From Amylostereum areolatum (lineage: Eukaryota; Basidiomycota; Agaricomycetes; Russulales; Stereaceae), in the NCBI GenBank assembly GCA_012932865.1, contig SAXG01000015.1:310001-374000 (forward strand): DNA of 64,000 nucleotides, read 5' to 3'. The translations under genes and the position numbers were made by a program. Below the pieces are notes generated by a model that saw only the letters and a program-made list of their open reading frames with translations, did no database searches and was not told the DNA's origin. Shown here piece by piece: positions 1-13,418 of the stretch; the stretch's first letter is position 1, and every line of letters begins with the position of its first letter.

Positions 1-360
1 TGCTCCACAGAAAGTGGCTGACCGGTTTCCCTCGGCGACGCTGGCGGGGTACGATTCTTCACGGGCGCTGCACGATTGCATGCTCGCACGAAGACCGCTT
101 TGTGCGCCGTCTGATGTAAAGCACCCAGAAAGCTCGTATGGGCAACCGACGGAACGCGTCGCTACAGCGCGCCACCAGGTGTCCCTCGCTGTGCGCTGTC
201 TTCGGAATAATGGACGGATTTTTTTCTCGTGATTGGGCAGTCCTCGAGTTGGTCCCAACTTGGTCCCAAGTTCTCAACAGGGCACGTTCGTGTGATACGT
301 ACACTGTAAGCGCATCCTTCACGGGTGCATTTTCTTCTTGATTTTTCTTCATTCCAACAG

Positions 361-526
361 CCAGACGGCCTCTTTAGGCACCTCGTCTACCTACGCGACT
401 CAGGGCAGCCTGTCGACATTCTCCGGCTGTCCCGGAAATTACACAGCGACGATCTCGCAAGGGCAGCTGAGCCAGTTGGACACTACTTTCGATGTCAACA
501 TCTACACGGTGCGCGCGTCAGGCTGA
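361..526 (+). CDS. possible 3' terminal exon of a gene entering from the left
   Basis: A frame of about 54 codons runs from a good acceptor (pyrimidine-rich run ending CCAACAG at 360) to a TGA at 526. The peptide is Ser/Thr-rich (QTASLGTSSTYATQGSLS) and ends FDVNIYTVRASG. I do not recognise a family and could not link it to an upstream exon with certainty. A second open frame overlaps it on the same strand, so this may be chance. Confidence 0.2.
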
Positions 527-1724
527 CATTGGAGGCTCAAAGAACGGCCGCCCGCGTGGCGAAGCGGTCCCACCGTGATGCTTTTTATTATCATTGTGAT
601 TCTTTATGGACTCATGATGGTGTCCGCGGCTTGGCCTACTCCTGTCCGAGCGAGCGGCGAGCGCACAGTTGCGATGCCGCCGTACTAGTACTAGAATTGT
701 GCAGACACCAGAAGCATCCCTTCGAAAGAAAATGTAATGTCTATGATGACATAAAATAGCAGGGGGTGGCATAGATGCCGACCTAGATTGTTATTGAATC
801 CCCCCGACATAGAGGCGGAATGTTACCTGCGCAACAACAACAAGCCTTGCCGTTCGAGTTTCTGCGTCGAGCTTCCGGCAGCCTGAAGGCCCCTCCCTTC
901 TGACGACTTGAAACGTCGGAGCGTTCGCAGACGACAATTCAATGTACACGGTTGAAGATCGTCCACGACACGTTTCCGCATGCTCGCAGTTGAGGTAGTA
1001 TCACTCTGAAACATTACCGTACCGTCGACAGAGGTGCCGTGTTTGCATGGTCGATGCACCGCCAAGATGTAGTAATGTATGCGTTGAAAACGCCGCCCGC
1101 CGTCGACGGAAGTGAGTAGGCACAGAGATGTGTCAGGTATCAAACGCGTTACCGAAACGCCTGCGATTTGCATTCATATCTCAATGGTACATATGATGTT
1201 GGGTATACTGTACAGAATTAGCACTGCGGCGACGACACGCTGAAGAGGCAACAGAATCAGGTCCAATGTCCATCCTCGATCTTTTGGAATCCAAATGCAG
1301 ACGAGCATGCAGAGCAAAAAAGCAATCAGCGAGGCACTCAAAGTGGCGCACGGTCATGGGCAGGTCGTGGGCAGGTCGTGAAAAGGGGTATAGCTAGGAC
1401 GGTGGAGGTATGGGTGTAGGATAGAAAGGGGGAGGTCGGTTCTAGAAGGTCGCTTGTCCGGGAAAGTGGCACCCTGCCATCGTGTACGTCGCCGTCTCTG
1501 AGAAATGATTGCTTGACGAGACCTGGGCTCAAATCATACGGCAATGATGAGATACCGCGATGCTCGACAACCAGATGCATGTGGTGATTCATCATCAGCT
1601 AGTGTCCGGCGAGCGCCAGCGGCTGTGCGGGCAGCGCAGGGGACCCAGTGTGGGACCCGTGGTTAGATCGCTTTCGTGGTGGTTCAACAGGAAGGGAATC
1701 CTGCTGAAAGTAGGGACAGCTTAT
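527..1724. other. no gene seen
   Basis: Only short frames without ATG context or splice-compatible partners occur here. The AT-rich stretch near 570-620 and the runs around 1200-1330 look like ordinary intergenic DNA. Confidence 0.5.
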
Positions 1725-3177
1725 TCAGGAGTTGTGGTTACCGCAAGAGGGATGTCCACTGACCTCGGTGTCCCAAGTGCGGGAATGTTTGCGATCCGGC
1801 GGCGTCCGCATTGCTCCCGCTGCTTCGGGGTTCGCGTTCATCGTGCGAGGAGAACCACCCTGAGATGCAGGCCGACTGGGCGGATGGTTGAAACGTTCTT
1901 CTGACTCCCAAGCGTAGCCCGGACGGATGGGAGTGACGTGCTCCATAGTATGAGGTCGGGCGTTATTCATCGCATCTATGCGATACTGCGAGTAGCGGGA
2001 AATTTCGCCGTCGGAAGAATACGAAAATTTTCGTGGGTATCCGTCTACAATGTTCCAGTTATAGGCGTGAACAGTGTGACGGCAAGAGACATGCACATGC
2101 TTACCAGACTGTCGTCGTTGTTGAAGGTGGGCGGTCACTGCCATAGGGCACGTCAGTTGGCGATAAGAGAGGATGCTAGAATGACGTACTCAGACTGTCC
2201 CGACGGTCTTCTGCAGCGGCAGCCTCGGAGTTAGCTCTATGTTGCGCATCGAGGGCGGCAGAATAGGCTGTAAACGCTTCTTGAACGGCAGTTTGGGCAC
2301 GCCGCTGCGATGCGCGGGCCGCTTGAAGGTGGCGTGCTGTACACATGTAAGCAAGGCGAAACAGCGGACGAGACAATTGCTCACTTGATGCGTCAATGTC
2401 ATCTTCAAGCGTACGCGTACTAGGGACGCGAGGACTGGAAGTACTAGCATGTTGGTAAGAGGTGGAGGGTACTGCAGGGGCGGCGGGACGCGGAGGAACT
2501 GCTTCTAGAGAAGAATGATGGTTGAGTATGGAAAACAAGGACGGCAGATGGATGGCGCAGGACTTACCGCGGGGCTGGCGTTGGGGATCCTCATCCCCCC
2601 AGCCGCTGTCGGAGCCATGGACAACGGACTCATCGGAAGGTTCTGGAGACTCGGCGTCGGCGAGGGTCGGACGTGGAGGAATGTAGCGATTTTCGAGGAA
2701 GGCTTTGCGAAGACGGGGATTGTGAGGGATGCCGGCAGCCTGGCGTTCGATGAATTTTCGGAGGAAGGTAAGCTCGACGTTGTCGGGCATGATGTAGGGG
2801 GGCCCCTTGATGTCGCCACGCTGCATGAGGAGTTCAAGATGGGACATGACCTTGTCTTTGAGCTGCTGAAGCCATTCGTGGAGCTCCATGTGGTCTTGGT
2901 CCGCTACAGCATCGTAGTCCTGGCGTCGACGGGCCTTGCGCCAATAGGTCTTTGTGAGCTTGAGGGCGAGAGTGACCTCTGCGTCGAGAAGACGATACCA
3001 CTCGGAGGCTTGTCGGTTGAGGAGGACGGTGAGGACGCCGGGTTGAACGCGGAGCTGGAGGAGACAGCGACCTTGGCTGTCTGGAGCGTCGAGGGCGCCC
3101 TTCTGGCCCTGATTACCGCGAGTGGCGCCGCGGGAGACGTTGCCAAGTTCAGGCCAAGGAAGGTCGTCTGAGAGCAT
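1725..3177 (-). CDS. uncharacterised protein, about 425 residues
   Basis: Four exons fit in phase with GT-AG ends: 3177-2568, 2504-2190, 2137-2105 and 2044-1725. The ATG at 3177 (MLSDDLPWPELGN) is the first in frame. The frame stays open upstream to about 3459 without an ATG, so an upstream exon cannot be excluded. The N-terminal 150 residues are charged and probably helical (YWRKARRRQDYDAV, LQQLKDKVMSHLELLMQRG). A Ser/Pro-rich middle follows, then an Ala/Gln/Arg helix (AFTAYSAALDAQHRA), then a polar, disordered-looking tail. There is no signal peptide and no membrane segment. The 63-base intron at 2505-2567 is a multiple of three, so it would not break the frame if retained. I do not recognise a family and assign no function. 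Confidence 0.6.
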
Positions 3178-6100
3178 ATGGATATTGGAGGATGAAGGAA
3201 AGTCTGAAGGGGGTAGAAGCGGCGGGGGTTCGGATGAGGAAGGAAACACCAAAGGGATCTGGGGGTTAAATAAAGAAGGGAGAACGTAAGCAAAAGAAAA
3301 GAGATTGTTGGCTTCCGTGTCTGGGACGAGAGCGCCGGGCGCGTGGGGAAGTAGAGGGAGAGCCAGGGCTAAGGAGGCGGAGAGGCTGAAGATGGGAACG
3401 AGCAACCGACAAGTTCGCGACAACCGTCCACCGAGTTCTCTCCCTGCCGCCTTGTTCACTTGCTGCTTTCACGCTCCGCCGTGCGCGTGAGTACTTGAGT
3501 CCCCACGGCTCACACTGCCAGACTCCAGTGCCATCCCTACGTCCCTCCAGCGATGGCCCTCGGCACGCACGCCTTGGTCTCGGAACTCTGTCCCGCATCT
3601 GTTAGACCCTCTCAGAGCATTTTCATGGCGCCAACTCGGCAGATTTGGGCACCACTGTGCCGTGTACTCATTCCGTTCTTCGACACAACACGTGGCAAGC
3701 TGCAATACATACCCACCCCGCCTTCAAACCCGTCCACCACGTCCCCTGACACCCTCTGACACCCTCTCATCGGGTTTCCGACTCTAACGATCTTCTTTCT
3801 ACTGTTTCCATCGGCTTCCAAGTTCCCGACACTTCCTATACATTGGCTTCGGCCGTTGCCGAACGGAACCTGCGCCGCTACAACTTGGTAAACTTGACTC
3901 TGCTCGTCCCACAAACAGGGTAGATCGCAGCTCCCGCCGGCGCATGTCTTCTGCAAGACTGCACATGCTCAGATGCTTCCACGGAACTCCTTTCCATCGC
4001 CTAAATTATGAGTGTGCCTCTTTCAACGTTTGCAATCTCGGCTCCTCGCCCTTTTTTCTCATCGTATCTCCAGCCGATTCCCCGTCTATTAAGCTACCAC
4101 GGTCTCCCCTTCACGTCAGTCTCTGTCCATGCCTGCATTATCAATATACCCCTTCTCCTGCTCACCTTGCGAAGATATGCGTCGGTAGACAAGCTGACTG
4201 CTTCCTTGTACCCATCTCTCAACGGTACATTGTACGTGAAACAATCTCCCTGCGCTCATCCTTACGAAACGGAATATAGTAGCAGTCGTGATGGTGCAAT
4301 GACAACGCATCAGAACCCCTCCCTCCAATTTAGGTCCATAGGCCGGGCCACGCTTTTCCCAGAGACCGGGCCGCAATTGATATAAGTATGTCCAACGGCT
4401 TACCGGGATTTACCCTCTTCAAACGCGCGACGCCATGCAGTGTCTGCGACTATAAATGACTCTCAAGATGGGTCCATATGCTGGCACGTCACAGGCCTCG
4501 TATCCTCGTGTTTTCTCCCGTACAGCAATATACATCATCGCTCAGGCAATGAGCTATTTCAGGCCGAAACGAACCCCACAAGCCGCTTAGGCCGAGAGTC
4601 AGCTGGAAAAAAAGCTGCCGGGATGTCTACATCGCCGGGCAACGTTATGCGTAAGCTTTTTTCTACGAAGATTTCGGATGGGGTTTTGTTCCAGATTTTT
4701 GGCTGTGGTGTACGTCCAGGTATGCAGGCTCGTCTAGTCCTCGCAACGGGGCGTTCGTATAGGTCATCATCGAGGGAGAGAGGGCCGAGCGCTGTTATCG
4801 TTTACATTCATACACAAGGTATGTCACAAAAATGCAGATCCTCTTTCGGCGACATATACTTCAAGTTACCTCCATTTAGTCGACTGACCATCTCCACTAG
4901 CCTGCACTCCAGGGAGGTGAGGATCTGTGCCACTGAGCGAGGCATCAGCGCTCAGCGCCGGTAAGGCCACGTTCGTCGTCGCAAACCCACGGGCTGTCGG
5001 CGGAAGCACAAGTCAATGTATCATGGGTCGAATCTTGATGTGCCCACCGTACCGTTCCTCGCCGGGCTTATACGCTATGGCCATGCTCTACACTTCACAA
5101 AATCAGATGAACCCTATCCGAAATCTATGATGTTGGCGGAAACCTGGGTGGATTGGGTAGTGACGAACTTTACTACGATACGTAGGGCAAGAGTGTTTGT
5201 CCGACATGATCTATCCCCTTGGAGGAAATAGACTACGCGTAGCATTGAACAAACTAGTCCCTGCAAGCGCGGCCATTCACCTGAGGTAAGGAAGAGATAT
5301 GTGGAGAAAGCATGGTGGCCCTGATCTGAACCTGAAGACGGCGCCCTACGAATGCCGTTTATCAGCTCCTTGTAAGCACAGGAAAATTATGGTGCACGTA
5401 CACCATATCTACCGTACAGCCTTCGTAGCGGTCAGCTACGAACCACGAACAGCGGAAATTTATTTGAGTGGGAGTAAAATAGAGAATTCACGCGGAGACC
5501 GCGGGCAGATGCCACCGGCGGAGGTGGTTCGATGCGTTCAATTGCGATCCTAGAAGACCACTGACAAAGAACGGATGTAATGCCAAAACCTTGAAAACCC
5601 CGCCACCATCTCCTCACGACCCCTGTCGTGCGAACCGGGGCGTATGCTCACGTTGGACTCGCCGACTCGTCCTTGCTTTGAGTTGCGACGCACACCGCGT
5701 TCCGAGTCGGCAATCGAAATCTGGGCGATGCAGATATGACCACAATCGTAGATTTAGTGAAAGGTGCCACGATGTCGATGATGAGAACGAATTGTGGTGG
5801 GTTCAACCCCTGGTAGCTGACGGCGTAGTGAGCGCGACGTGTTGGAGCGATGATACCCCGCTGCGGGGACAAGGAGGTGAGAAAATCAATATGGGAACCT
5901 TCCTATCCATAGGTACGCTAGTATGGATATGTGCGAAGAAGCATTTCGAATGTTGCTGGTGCGAGTTCAGACCACCTTCCATGTGATGAGCAAAGTTCCA
6001 CTGTATGATACTGGAAGCTTGACGCGCCCCATGGCGGCCGCCGTGGGCACTCACGTGGAAACGAACGAGTCGGAAACTAGAAATCTGATAAAGCTGGGCG

Positions 6101-9100
6101 GGAAACCTGCTGTAGCTTCGCCGAGTGAGTGCAGGTTTATCCCAATACGGGAGTACATCACTTACGACGTAAGAGCTCGGATACACAATTGTGTGGCATG
6201 TACCAACCATCGACGCGTGGCCGTAAAGCCCACAGCCCATCCTACCTTTCGGATGTGAACGATTATCTGTTGTCAAGTAAGCACCCAGCCTCGCGTCGAG
6301 TAGAGAAAGAACCCTGCCGTATTCGTGGTGTTCAGCAGATGCAGAAAGACAAAAGCCAGCGTGTCAGCACCCTGGGGGATGTCATGGGATATCAACATCA
6401 AGGTTCCCGCTGGTAGGAACCACAGGGAACGGTCGTTGGCGTGCCAGAATCGTTCAGAAGACAGAGATAGTGTACGGCATAAAACAGCAGCCTTCGACTG
6501 ATCATCTTTCGGCGTGGGGTTACGCGGGATGGTCTCCACCGTGCCTCCCAGTCGCAGGGTTGCTTCAGGCTGTAGATAGCAGTGATTTGTAAGACCATGC
6601 GGATGTCAATGCGGCGGGAGTCCAACTGACAGTGGGGAGATATATGAAGACTCGTGTGTTTCGTCCCGTAACGGGCACCGTATGATTGCTTTCGGAGAAC
6701 CCGTGGATACCGCTTACCTTCAGTGTCAGAGGAATGTCTGAGATCAGTACTCCCGCCTCCCGCCTTCCCCCCGTCCTCGCCGTTCGCTCAGTTAGGTCCA
6801 CTGCGGAAGCGGCATTAAGAGGGATGACGTTCACTGACATTCGCCAGCCTTGTTGCCCGTGGCTGCAAATATCTTGGCCTGACCTGATCTCAAATAACCG
6901 AGTCTTCTGTCAGCTCATTTTTTGCATCACGAATACACTTACACCGTCTCACGGGCAGCTGTGCAGCTGATCCCGAGAAGTCGACATGAATACATCGGGC
7001 TGAGAGACCAGCGCAGTTCCCTCTAAATTGACGTGATGCCATGATGCCAGCGTTGTCATCCAGGGGCTCGTGGTGAGAACTTCAGCTGGAGGACGGAAAT
7101 CGGTGTACCAGTCGAAGATGTTTCATCTAAAGCCGCCGAGGCAAACCCAAGTCAAAGAGAAGGACGCGGTCCTACCGCCGGCGGAATGGGGAACCCTGCG
7201 ATGGTGATCTTCCGGTCGAGAACACCGTGTATCCCGCCTTCTGGCGAGCTGGCGCTCGCGGCTCATCGTACAGCGGACCTGCACAAATTTTGCAAGCATT
7301 TTTCACATGTACTGATGATCAGAATGAGTTCAAGGATTCACGTTTTCATTGAGATGACCCTGCACGTCTCGGTGCTGTGGCGGACCTTGTGAGACGGTTG
7401 TGAAGCATCAAGGATGTCAGAGTTAAGCGCCGAAATTTGGAGACGTGCTGGTGCTGCAAATCGGATAGAGAATATAGACATGGAGATCTGCACCTCTTAC
7501 AGAGCCACCAGAACTTGGTATGCGGTGTGAGACTTTGAGGGGGGGATGGATCAACGTGGTACATAAACTCCCGTTAGCGACCTCGCACCAAGCGGCAAGC
7601 CCCGAACCCGGGCGGCCAAGCCTTAAGTTGAGGTTAGGGTTTCTCACTGTGTGTTTTGAATTGAAGTCAACGCGTTCAATTTCCGACTCAGCCTAGAGTC
7701 CGCTTTCGTCGAGCATCCATCCATGCACGTTCATGAAGGAGCAAGTAACTGGCTATACTTCGTCGGAAGACGGCAGGAAGCCTACCGCTTTCCCAATGAG
7801 CAGTGCTTTCGGAAATCCGTACCGGTTAAGTACCGTTCACAGTGTTAACACTATCGAAGGCGGGCACAATTGAACTTGGACCTTGGCAGAAGGAGCAAAT
7901 CGCGACGAGACCACTATCCGAAAGGATATCGGCAGACTTCTCTATAGGTGGTGGTACATGCGGGGAAATTTTCGGCAGACCGTGGCTGAGATCGAATGCC
8001 AAACGCATATTAATAGGCACCGACATGTTGAAGTCGCAAATGAGTTACCGAGGAGCTGGCGTTGCTTCATAACATCGGAAGACACTCACCTCTGCTGAAC
8101 CTAAGCCTCGGGTACCATATAATGTTCAGTGGTATCTTTGCCGCTAAGTGGGCCAAGGAGTTGAGAACATGATCATCATCGCAGAATGAGTCGTCGAAGC
8201 CCCGGCCGTGACCACAGGACTTCACCGACCTTCATCGTCGCATTTTATTTATATCATTTGCGGAGAACGAACCTAGTCAAATTGACTTCAAAGTCGTTCG
8301 AGGGGGTTGTAATATGGAATGCTCGATAAGATGGATGAATACGCAGCGAGGACGTAGACCTTGGTTTTTCTCGGTCGTTACGCTCCCCAATCGTGGGGTC
8401 CGAATAGTCACTGCAGCGGTCACGTATTTGTTGAGAAATCTAAATGGGGATTGGCCAGGATGCCGGGGGAAAGACAAGAGACTTTCCGTTTCATGTGCAT
8501 TTGGTAACGCGGTCGTTTGCTGAGACGACGCGTCTAAGGCTCAGGCGCTCCGAGTCCTTCTACAAACGAAGTCTGGTACTACTCGGATAACTGATACAAT
8601 GAAGAACATCCCGTAGACAATGGCTGCTCTTGCTGATCAAGTTCGCGTACGGAACAACACTTACTTACTCCACGCTCTCGCACATACTAAGCGCCCCCAA
8701 GGAGGAATAGACCAATCAAGCACCGCCTGGAGGAACAAGAAGAGCGGATAACTGAGTACTTTCCAGGCGTCTCACATGCAGGAACGACCACAGACATTAA
8801 GGATCCCGGTGGCATGTAACTTGTGCTCATGGTTATGAGGATGGATGCGGTGCTACACAATGTCAGGGCCCTCCCTCAATGAATTAGTACAGAGTCCATC
8901 GTTCGGAACAAACAGTCAGACCTACTATCAGCACTGGCATCCGATGGTTTCCATGTGTTGAGTTTTCGTCATCAGTTTCTGTGCTCTAATCAAAGAACGT
9001 TGATGAGTTGTCTTCATTGCTCAGATGCGCATATGTTCGATTAATGTCTCGATCGAGGACGGCTTTAACCACCGGTAGCTATGGCAGGGACCGAGCCATT

Positions 9101-9815
9101 GAAAAGCTTGAAGACAACTGTTTCACATATGAGAGCATTCCTGATCGTCGAAGATCAACTAAGCCTCTACCAAAACACGGCCAACCCAGAATGCCCCGCG
9201 GTGATGCAATCGTGATGGATGGGAACATTCGTTAGGCCAAGGACGTGGACCTGGATAGAGAAGAATGCCGCGATTCTGAGTCGATAACCGTCGTCTACTG
9301 ACCGGCCAGGTATAGAAAGACCTACTGAGGTGGCAGCGGGAGCTACTACGTGAAGGGGTGATATCTTCCAGCAACAAGTCTCACACGACATACAGGAGCC
9401 GACTCGACTTTGAAGCGCCGGCGCTACAGAGTGATTTCTGGTGATGAACGTCGAGCAGTAGGAGCAGCGACAGGCGGGGACACACAGTGCAAACATTCCG
9501 ATGGTGTGCTTCAGTTGATGGAAAGTGACCGTCGTAACTAGTCAGCGAGCTCGCCTCACTACCAAAGCCTTGTTTATCGTCGTACCACAGATACGAATGA
9601 CGTTGCATGCCCCATGAAGGTAACTCATGCATGACCAGATCGGCATTTCGCTGGAGGATAAGTTTGTGAAGGTAAAAGCGTATCCGGTAGGTGCGATAGC
9701 CACGAGACCGGCCTGTACAGTGACAGATCACATATCAGCGAAACTCTCGAGGGACAGTACAAACTGACCTACAGGGAAAGTGTGCGAGTTCCCAGGTCGT
9801 CCAGACTCCTACGAG

Positions 9816-9836
9816 CCCCTCCCCCCCCCTCCCCCG
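9816..9836. repeat. C-rich low-complexity run
   Basis: A nearly pure C tract of about 20 bases broken by two T residues, in gene-poor DNA. Confidence 0.8.
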
Positions 9837-10583
9837 ACCACCATAGGTCCTACACTGATCCATACACCGGACATCGACTCTACCACACGTTCCGGTTGAC
9901 CCGCCGTTCTCTTTCGCCGCAGCGTTACGGATGGCCACCAAGGCGGTTGCAATTGGACCCTTAGGCCGTCATCGTATCCCCGTGAACAGCGCACATCGAA
10001 CGCCGCGCACAGCGGAAGACGGCACTTGTTGCGCAAATAGATCAACGGAGGAAAGGGAGAGCCAGCGCGGGTGCCCTGATTTAGTCGTTGTGCGTCAGTG
10101 ATACAGGGAATGGGGCACAGAAGTTTGGATAGCTGGAGAGATGGTGTGGTGATGGTGTGTACGGCCTAGCGTATCTCCCTTGCAATGAGCGCGTAGTACG
10201 CCACATGACCTGGTAGAGCCTCTCGCCGTATGGAATATAGTAGTATCACGGTCCACCGAGAGACACCGAGAGTCGCTAGGATTCATGTATCTCGATGGGA
10301 GCCCCAGGGGTAGAATCGTGTAGGATCTCTGGCCTAGTATGGTGAGTCGATGGAATCCAGTTACTTCTCGCGATACCCTTGATCACCTCGTGGCTCTCCA
10401 AGGGTCCTGCTGTACGAGCACTGTATGAGATATTATCGTGTAGCGTATGATCAACGATACTCACCGCCCCAGACGAACTTGACCCTGCGGCCTACACGTT
10501 GAACGTTGAATTCGCGAAGGTCATTCAGGTCAATGCTGGCAATCACCTATCCCATCCAACGTCTATACTTACTAGCGTATACC

Positions 10584-10604
10584 GAAGCTTGAAGCTTGAA
10601 GCTT
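10584..10604. repeat. three tandem copies of a 7-base unit GAAGCTT
   Basis: The unit GAAGCTT is present three times head to tail, directly followed by a partial fourth copy (GAGG). It lies about 250 bases past the 3' end of the RING gene. Confidence 0.85.
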
Positions 10605-10863
10605 GAGGCCCGAGGAGGCGTTCGACTAGGCATTTATCAATTCCGATATCGGAAAACTGGCTGTAACAATGCGTGTATTCATCGGATGCGAGGTGCAGAG
10701 AATATAGAGGGAGATGCAAATATGAGAGCACTATGCAAGAAACCAATCAAGTATTCGGGTGACAATGAAAGAGCAAACCAAACGATCCACGACGTCAACG
10801 TTGGCACCATCCTCGTCCCTGTACTCCCCGTCCTCGTCCTCGTCGGTCTCGCCTCACGACGCA

Positions 10864-12974
10864 TCAGGCAAAAACCGCTATCGCGCCTTCCCCTTCCTTG
10901 TGCACCCATCGTACCTCCTCCCCCTCAAGATTCTCTATGCGCTCACTGATATGCTCTCTTCCGCATCCCGCTACAGGGCATAGCCAGGTTCTCGTCTCCA
11001 AAACACGAGGCACAAGGGCTTTGCCCTTGCCCTTTGACCTCGCCTTGGTGGTATGACTTCGCCTGCCAGTGCGCGCCCTGCCTTGTGTATTTGGTGGCCG
11101 CGCAGAGGGATCTACAGCGGGGTTCGGGATGGTGGCCAAAGTAGAAGCCCGAGGGTAGCCACTAGAAGAGGAAGGATGGGTAGTATGTGTTAACGATGGT
11201 GAGCCCGGAGGGTGTCTAGGAGGGTGTACGACTTGTCCGCCATGGTTCCTGGGTCGCAAGCGCGATAGAACTGGGATACTGTCCACGGCAGGGTGTGTTG
11301 GCTCCGCATGTTGGGAAGAGTCCGGAGCAGGAAGAGATGCACTAGCCATCGACAGAGATGGGCTTGGGAGAGACGCAGTGTCGACCGCTTTGCCTTTACC
11401 TTTGTCCTTGCGCCTCGTAGATGTCGACTGTTCAGCATTCTCGGCCTCCGATTGAGCGTCCGCTACCGCTGCTTTCCCTTTACCCTTTCTGTCATTCACG
11501 ACTATCTCCTTCGCTCGCTCCTCCTCTTTCTGCGGCGGTGGACGCATCGAGGCATCTGCGCACTTCCCGTCCAGCATGTGCCCACATCGAAGGGCCCACA
11601 GTCGACGGGGACCAATCGCACCTAGCACGAGAGGGTCGAGACAACGTGCGCAAACGAGGAGGGTGCCTTCATCACTTGCTGCATCAGAGCTAGATACAGT
11701 AACAGTTGAGCTTGACCCCTCTTGGGGATCCGCATGGATGATGTCGCCGTCGTCGTTCAGTACAATGACTTCAGTACTCTTGATTTTGGGAGTTGAGTCG
11801 ATGGTGTCTCCCGGAACGAAATTGTGGGTGAAGCCAGGTGCAACCGGCTGCGGATGGGTGTATGCTTCGTGGAAGGGAGGGCGAGCTCTAGCCATGTGCG
11901 CTGCGAACGGCTCTTCGTCCATGCGGAAACCTTGAGTGACTACACTTCTCCGTCGCCCAAAGGCCAATCGGTGGAGGATATCGGAGCCAAGGCCGAGTAC
12001 GCCAGCACGCCAGCTCCCGCCAATCTCGTTGTCCATTTCCCTTTGAAGATCCATTGCCACTTCCCGATCAAAATCAATCATGGCACCGGCTCCTACGCGC
12101 GAGGATGAGCCTGCACCACCGAAGTGCCACGGCCATTGTGGTGTAACGCCGGAACCATTTGCGCGATTACCGCCGATACCTGGGGCTGAATCGCCAGTGA
12201 TGCGTCGCATAAGTTCGTCCTGACGCTCGCGTTGGCGTTGAGCGCGCCGTTCTAGGTCAATATTGCGCTCGAGAACGTTTTGGCGGTTTAACGCGAGCAA
12301 GGCCCCCCCGAAACCCATGGTTGGTACGTGATGAGAACGAGGGGCAGCGCTAGGACCCGAGATGTTGCTTGGGCCTGCTGCGGGAGTATGAGATGCGGAT
12401 GCAAAAGTAGAGGTGGAGGGCGTGACGGCGCGCGAGCTGAGGGAGCTTTCGAAGGCGAACGGTTGTGGATTTGGATGAATGACTCCTGACCGTTGGGGTA
12501 CAGTAGAGGTGGAAGGAGTTGATGCCCATCGGGCGTGCGTTGCTCGTGGTAAAGGAGGAAGTGGGGGAATGGATGTGCGTGGGATTGGTGCTGGAGGAGA
12601 GCGTAATCGCGGCCGAGATCCTGCACGATGTGTGAGTAAAATGCGAAGGAATGAGAATTGAATATTGAATCGCGGAGGGAAAGAGCGGGCGCCAGGCCTG
12701 CGGCGGTATCGGCCGAAGGGAGCGGTCAAAGGTGCAACTCACGAGATGAACCAAAAGGTGCGATTTCCTGCCCGTCCTCGCCCTCGTCGTCACTGTCGAT
12801 AACGATGACATCTTGGGAGCTAGACGATGCAGTTGAGGAAGGCACGGGTCTCCAGTTGTCGATAGGGGCGGCGCTGATACGACGCTTACGTTGGGGGGGA
12901 AGAGGGAGGTCATCGAGGAGGTCGACGTCGATGACTTGGTGTGGTCGACAACTGGGAAGCACGACGGCGGCCAT
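10864..12974 (-). CDS. SUMO-interacting-motif and split-RING protein, candidate ubiquitin ligase
   Basis: Two exons, 12974-12743 and 12620-10864, join in phase (donor CGTGAGT, acceptor GTGCAG) to give 662 residues. Exon 1 carries a hydrophobic-acidic motif, DVIVIDSDDEGEDG, near residues 55-68. This is the classic form of a SUMO-interacting motif, and a weaker one (VIDVDLLDD) lies near residue 14. At about residues 397-430 there is a RING-like first half: CARC, then RCGHMLDGKCAD. The second pair, CPVAGCGREH, comes only at about residue 620, after roughly 190 low-complexity residues with KGKGK basic patches. The Cys/His order matches a RING with a long insertion. SUMO-binding motifs plus a C-terminal RING are the layout of SUMO-targeted ubiquitin ligases (Slx8/RNF4 type). 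The function is inferred, and zinc binding by the split RING is not proven. Confidence 0.75.
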
Positions 12975-13418
12975 AGGTGAGAGGTGGAAAGGAAGTTATA
13001 AAACTGGCGGAGGATGAGAATGGCAGGACTGTATGCGCTGCGGAGGCGGTGGCTCGGCCACTCGGTGTTCGCCGTTCGCCGCGATTTGGCAACTCGTTCC
13101 CGCGAGTTAGTCAGCGGCGCACGGACCATCCGTTCCGTATAAATTTCTTTTGCGTTTTTCTGTTCACCTCCGTCTTCTCTCTCTGCTTCTGTGAGTGTTT
13201 TCTTCCGCACGTTCGTCTCTTTCGAGATGACTTCATTCTCTTCCCCGTCCTATACGACCATGCCGAGGAATAGAGCAGTTCTTTCGCAAAGAACTCGCAT
13301 TCTACGGAATGCACAGTGTACTTGCCAGTGCCATTTCGTCTGATCCTCCTTCTCTTGCCTTCCTCAGTCTCGGTCGATCGCTGACCTCTTACCCCCAGGT
13401 CTTCTCATTACCGCGGAA

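Larger units (their letters stand above)
3178..10863. other. gene-poor island
   Basis: About 7.7 kb without a convincing gene. Frames are short, overlap on both strands, and lack splice-linked partners or recognisable domains. No reverse transcriptase, transposase or integrase motif is visible, and no long terminal or inverted repeat was noticed. It contains a C-rich run near 9816-9836 and a small tandem repeat at 10584-10604. It could be heavily decayed mobile DNA or regulatory space. Confidence 0.5.

Noticed and set aside
7625..7645. Telomere-like GTTAGGGTT
   Set aside because: Only one copy; no array, so not a telomere or an internal telomeric repeat.
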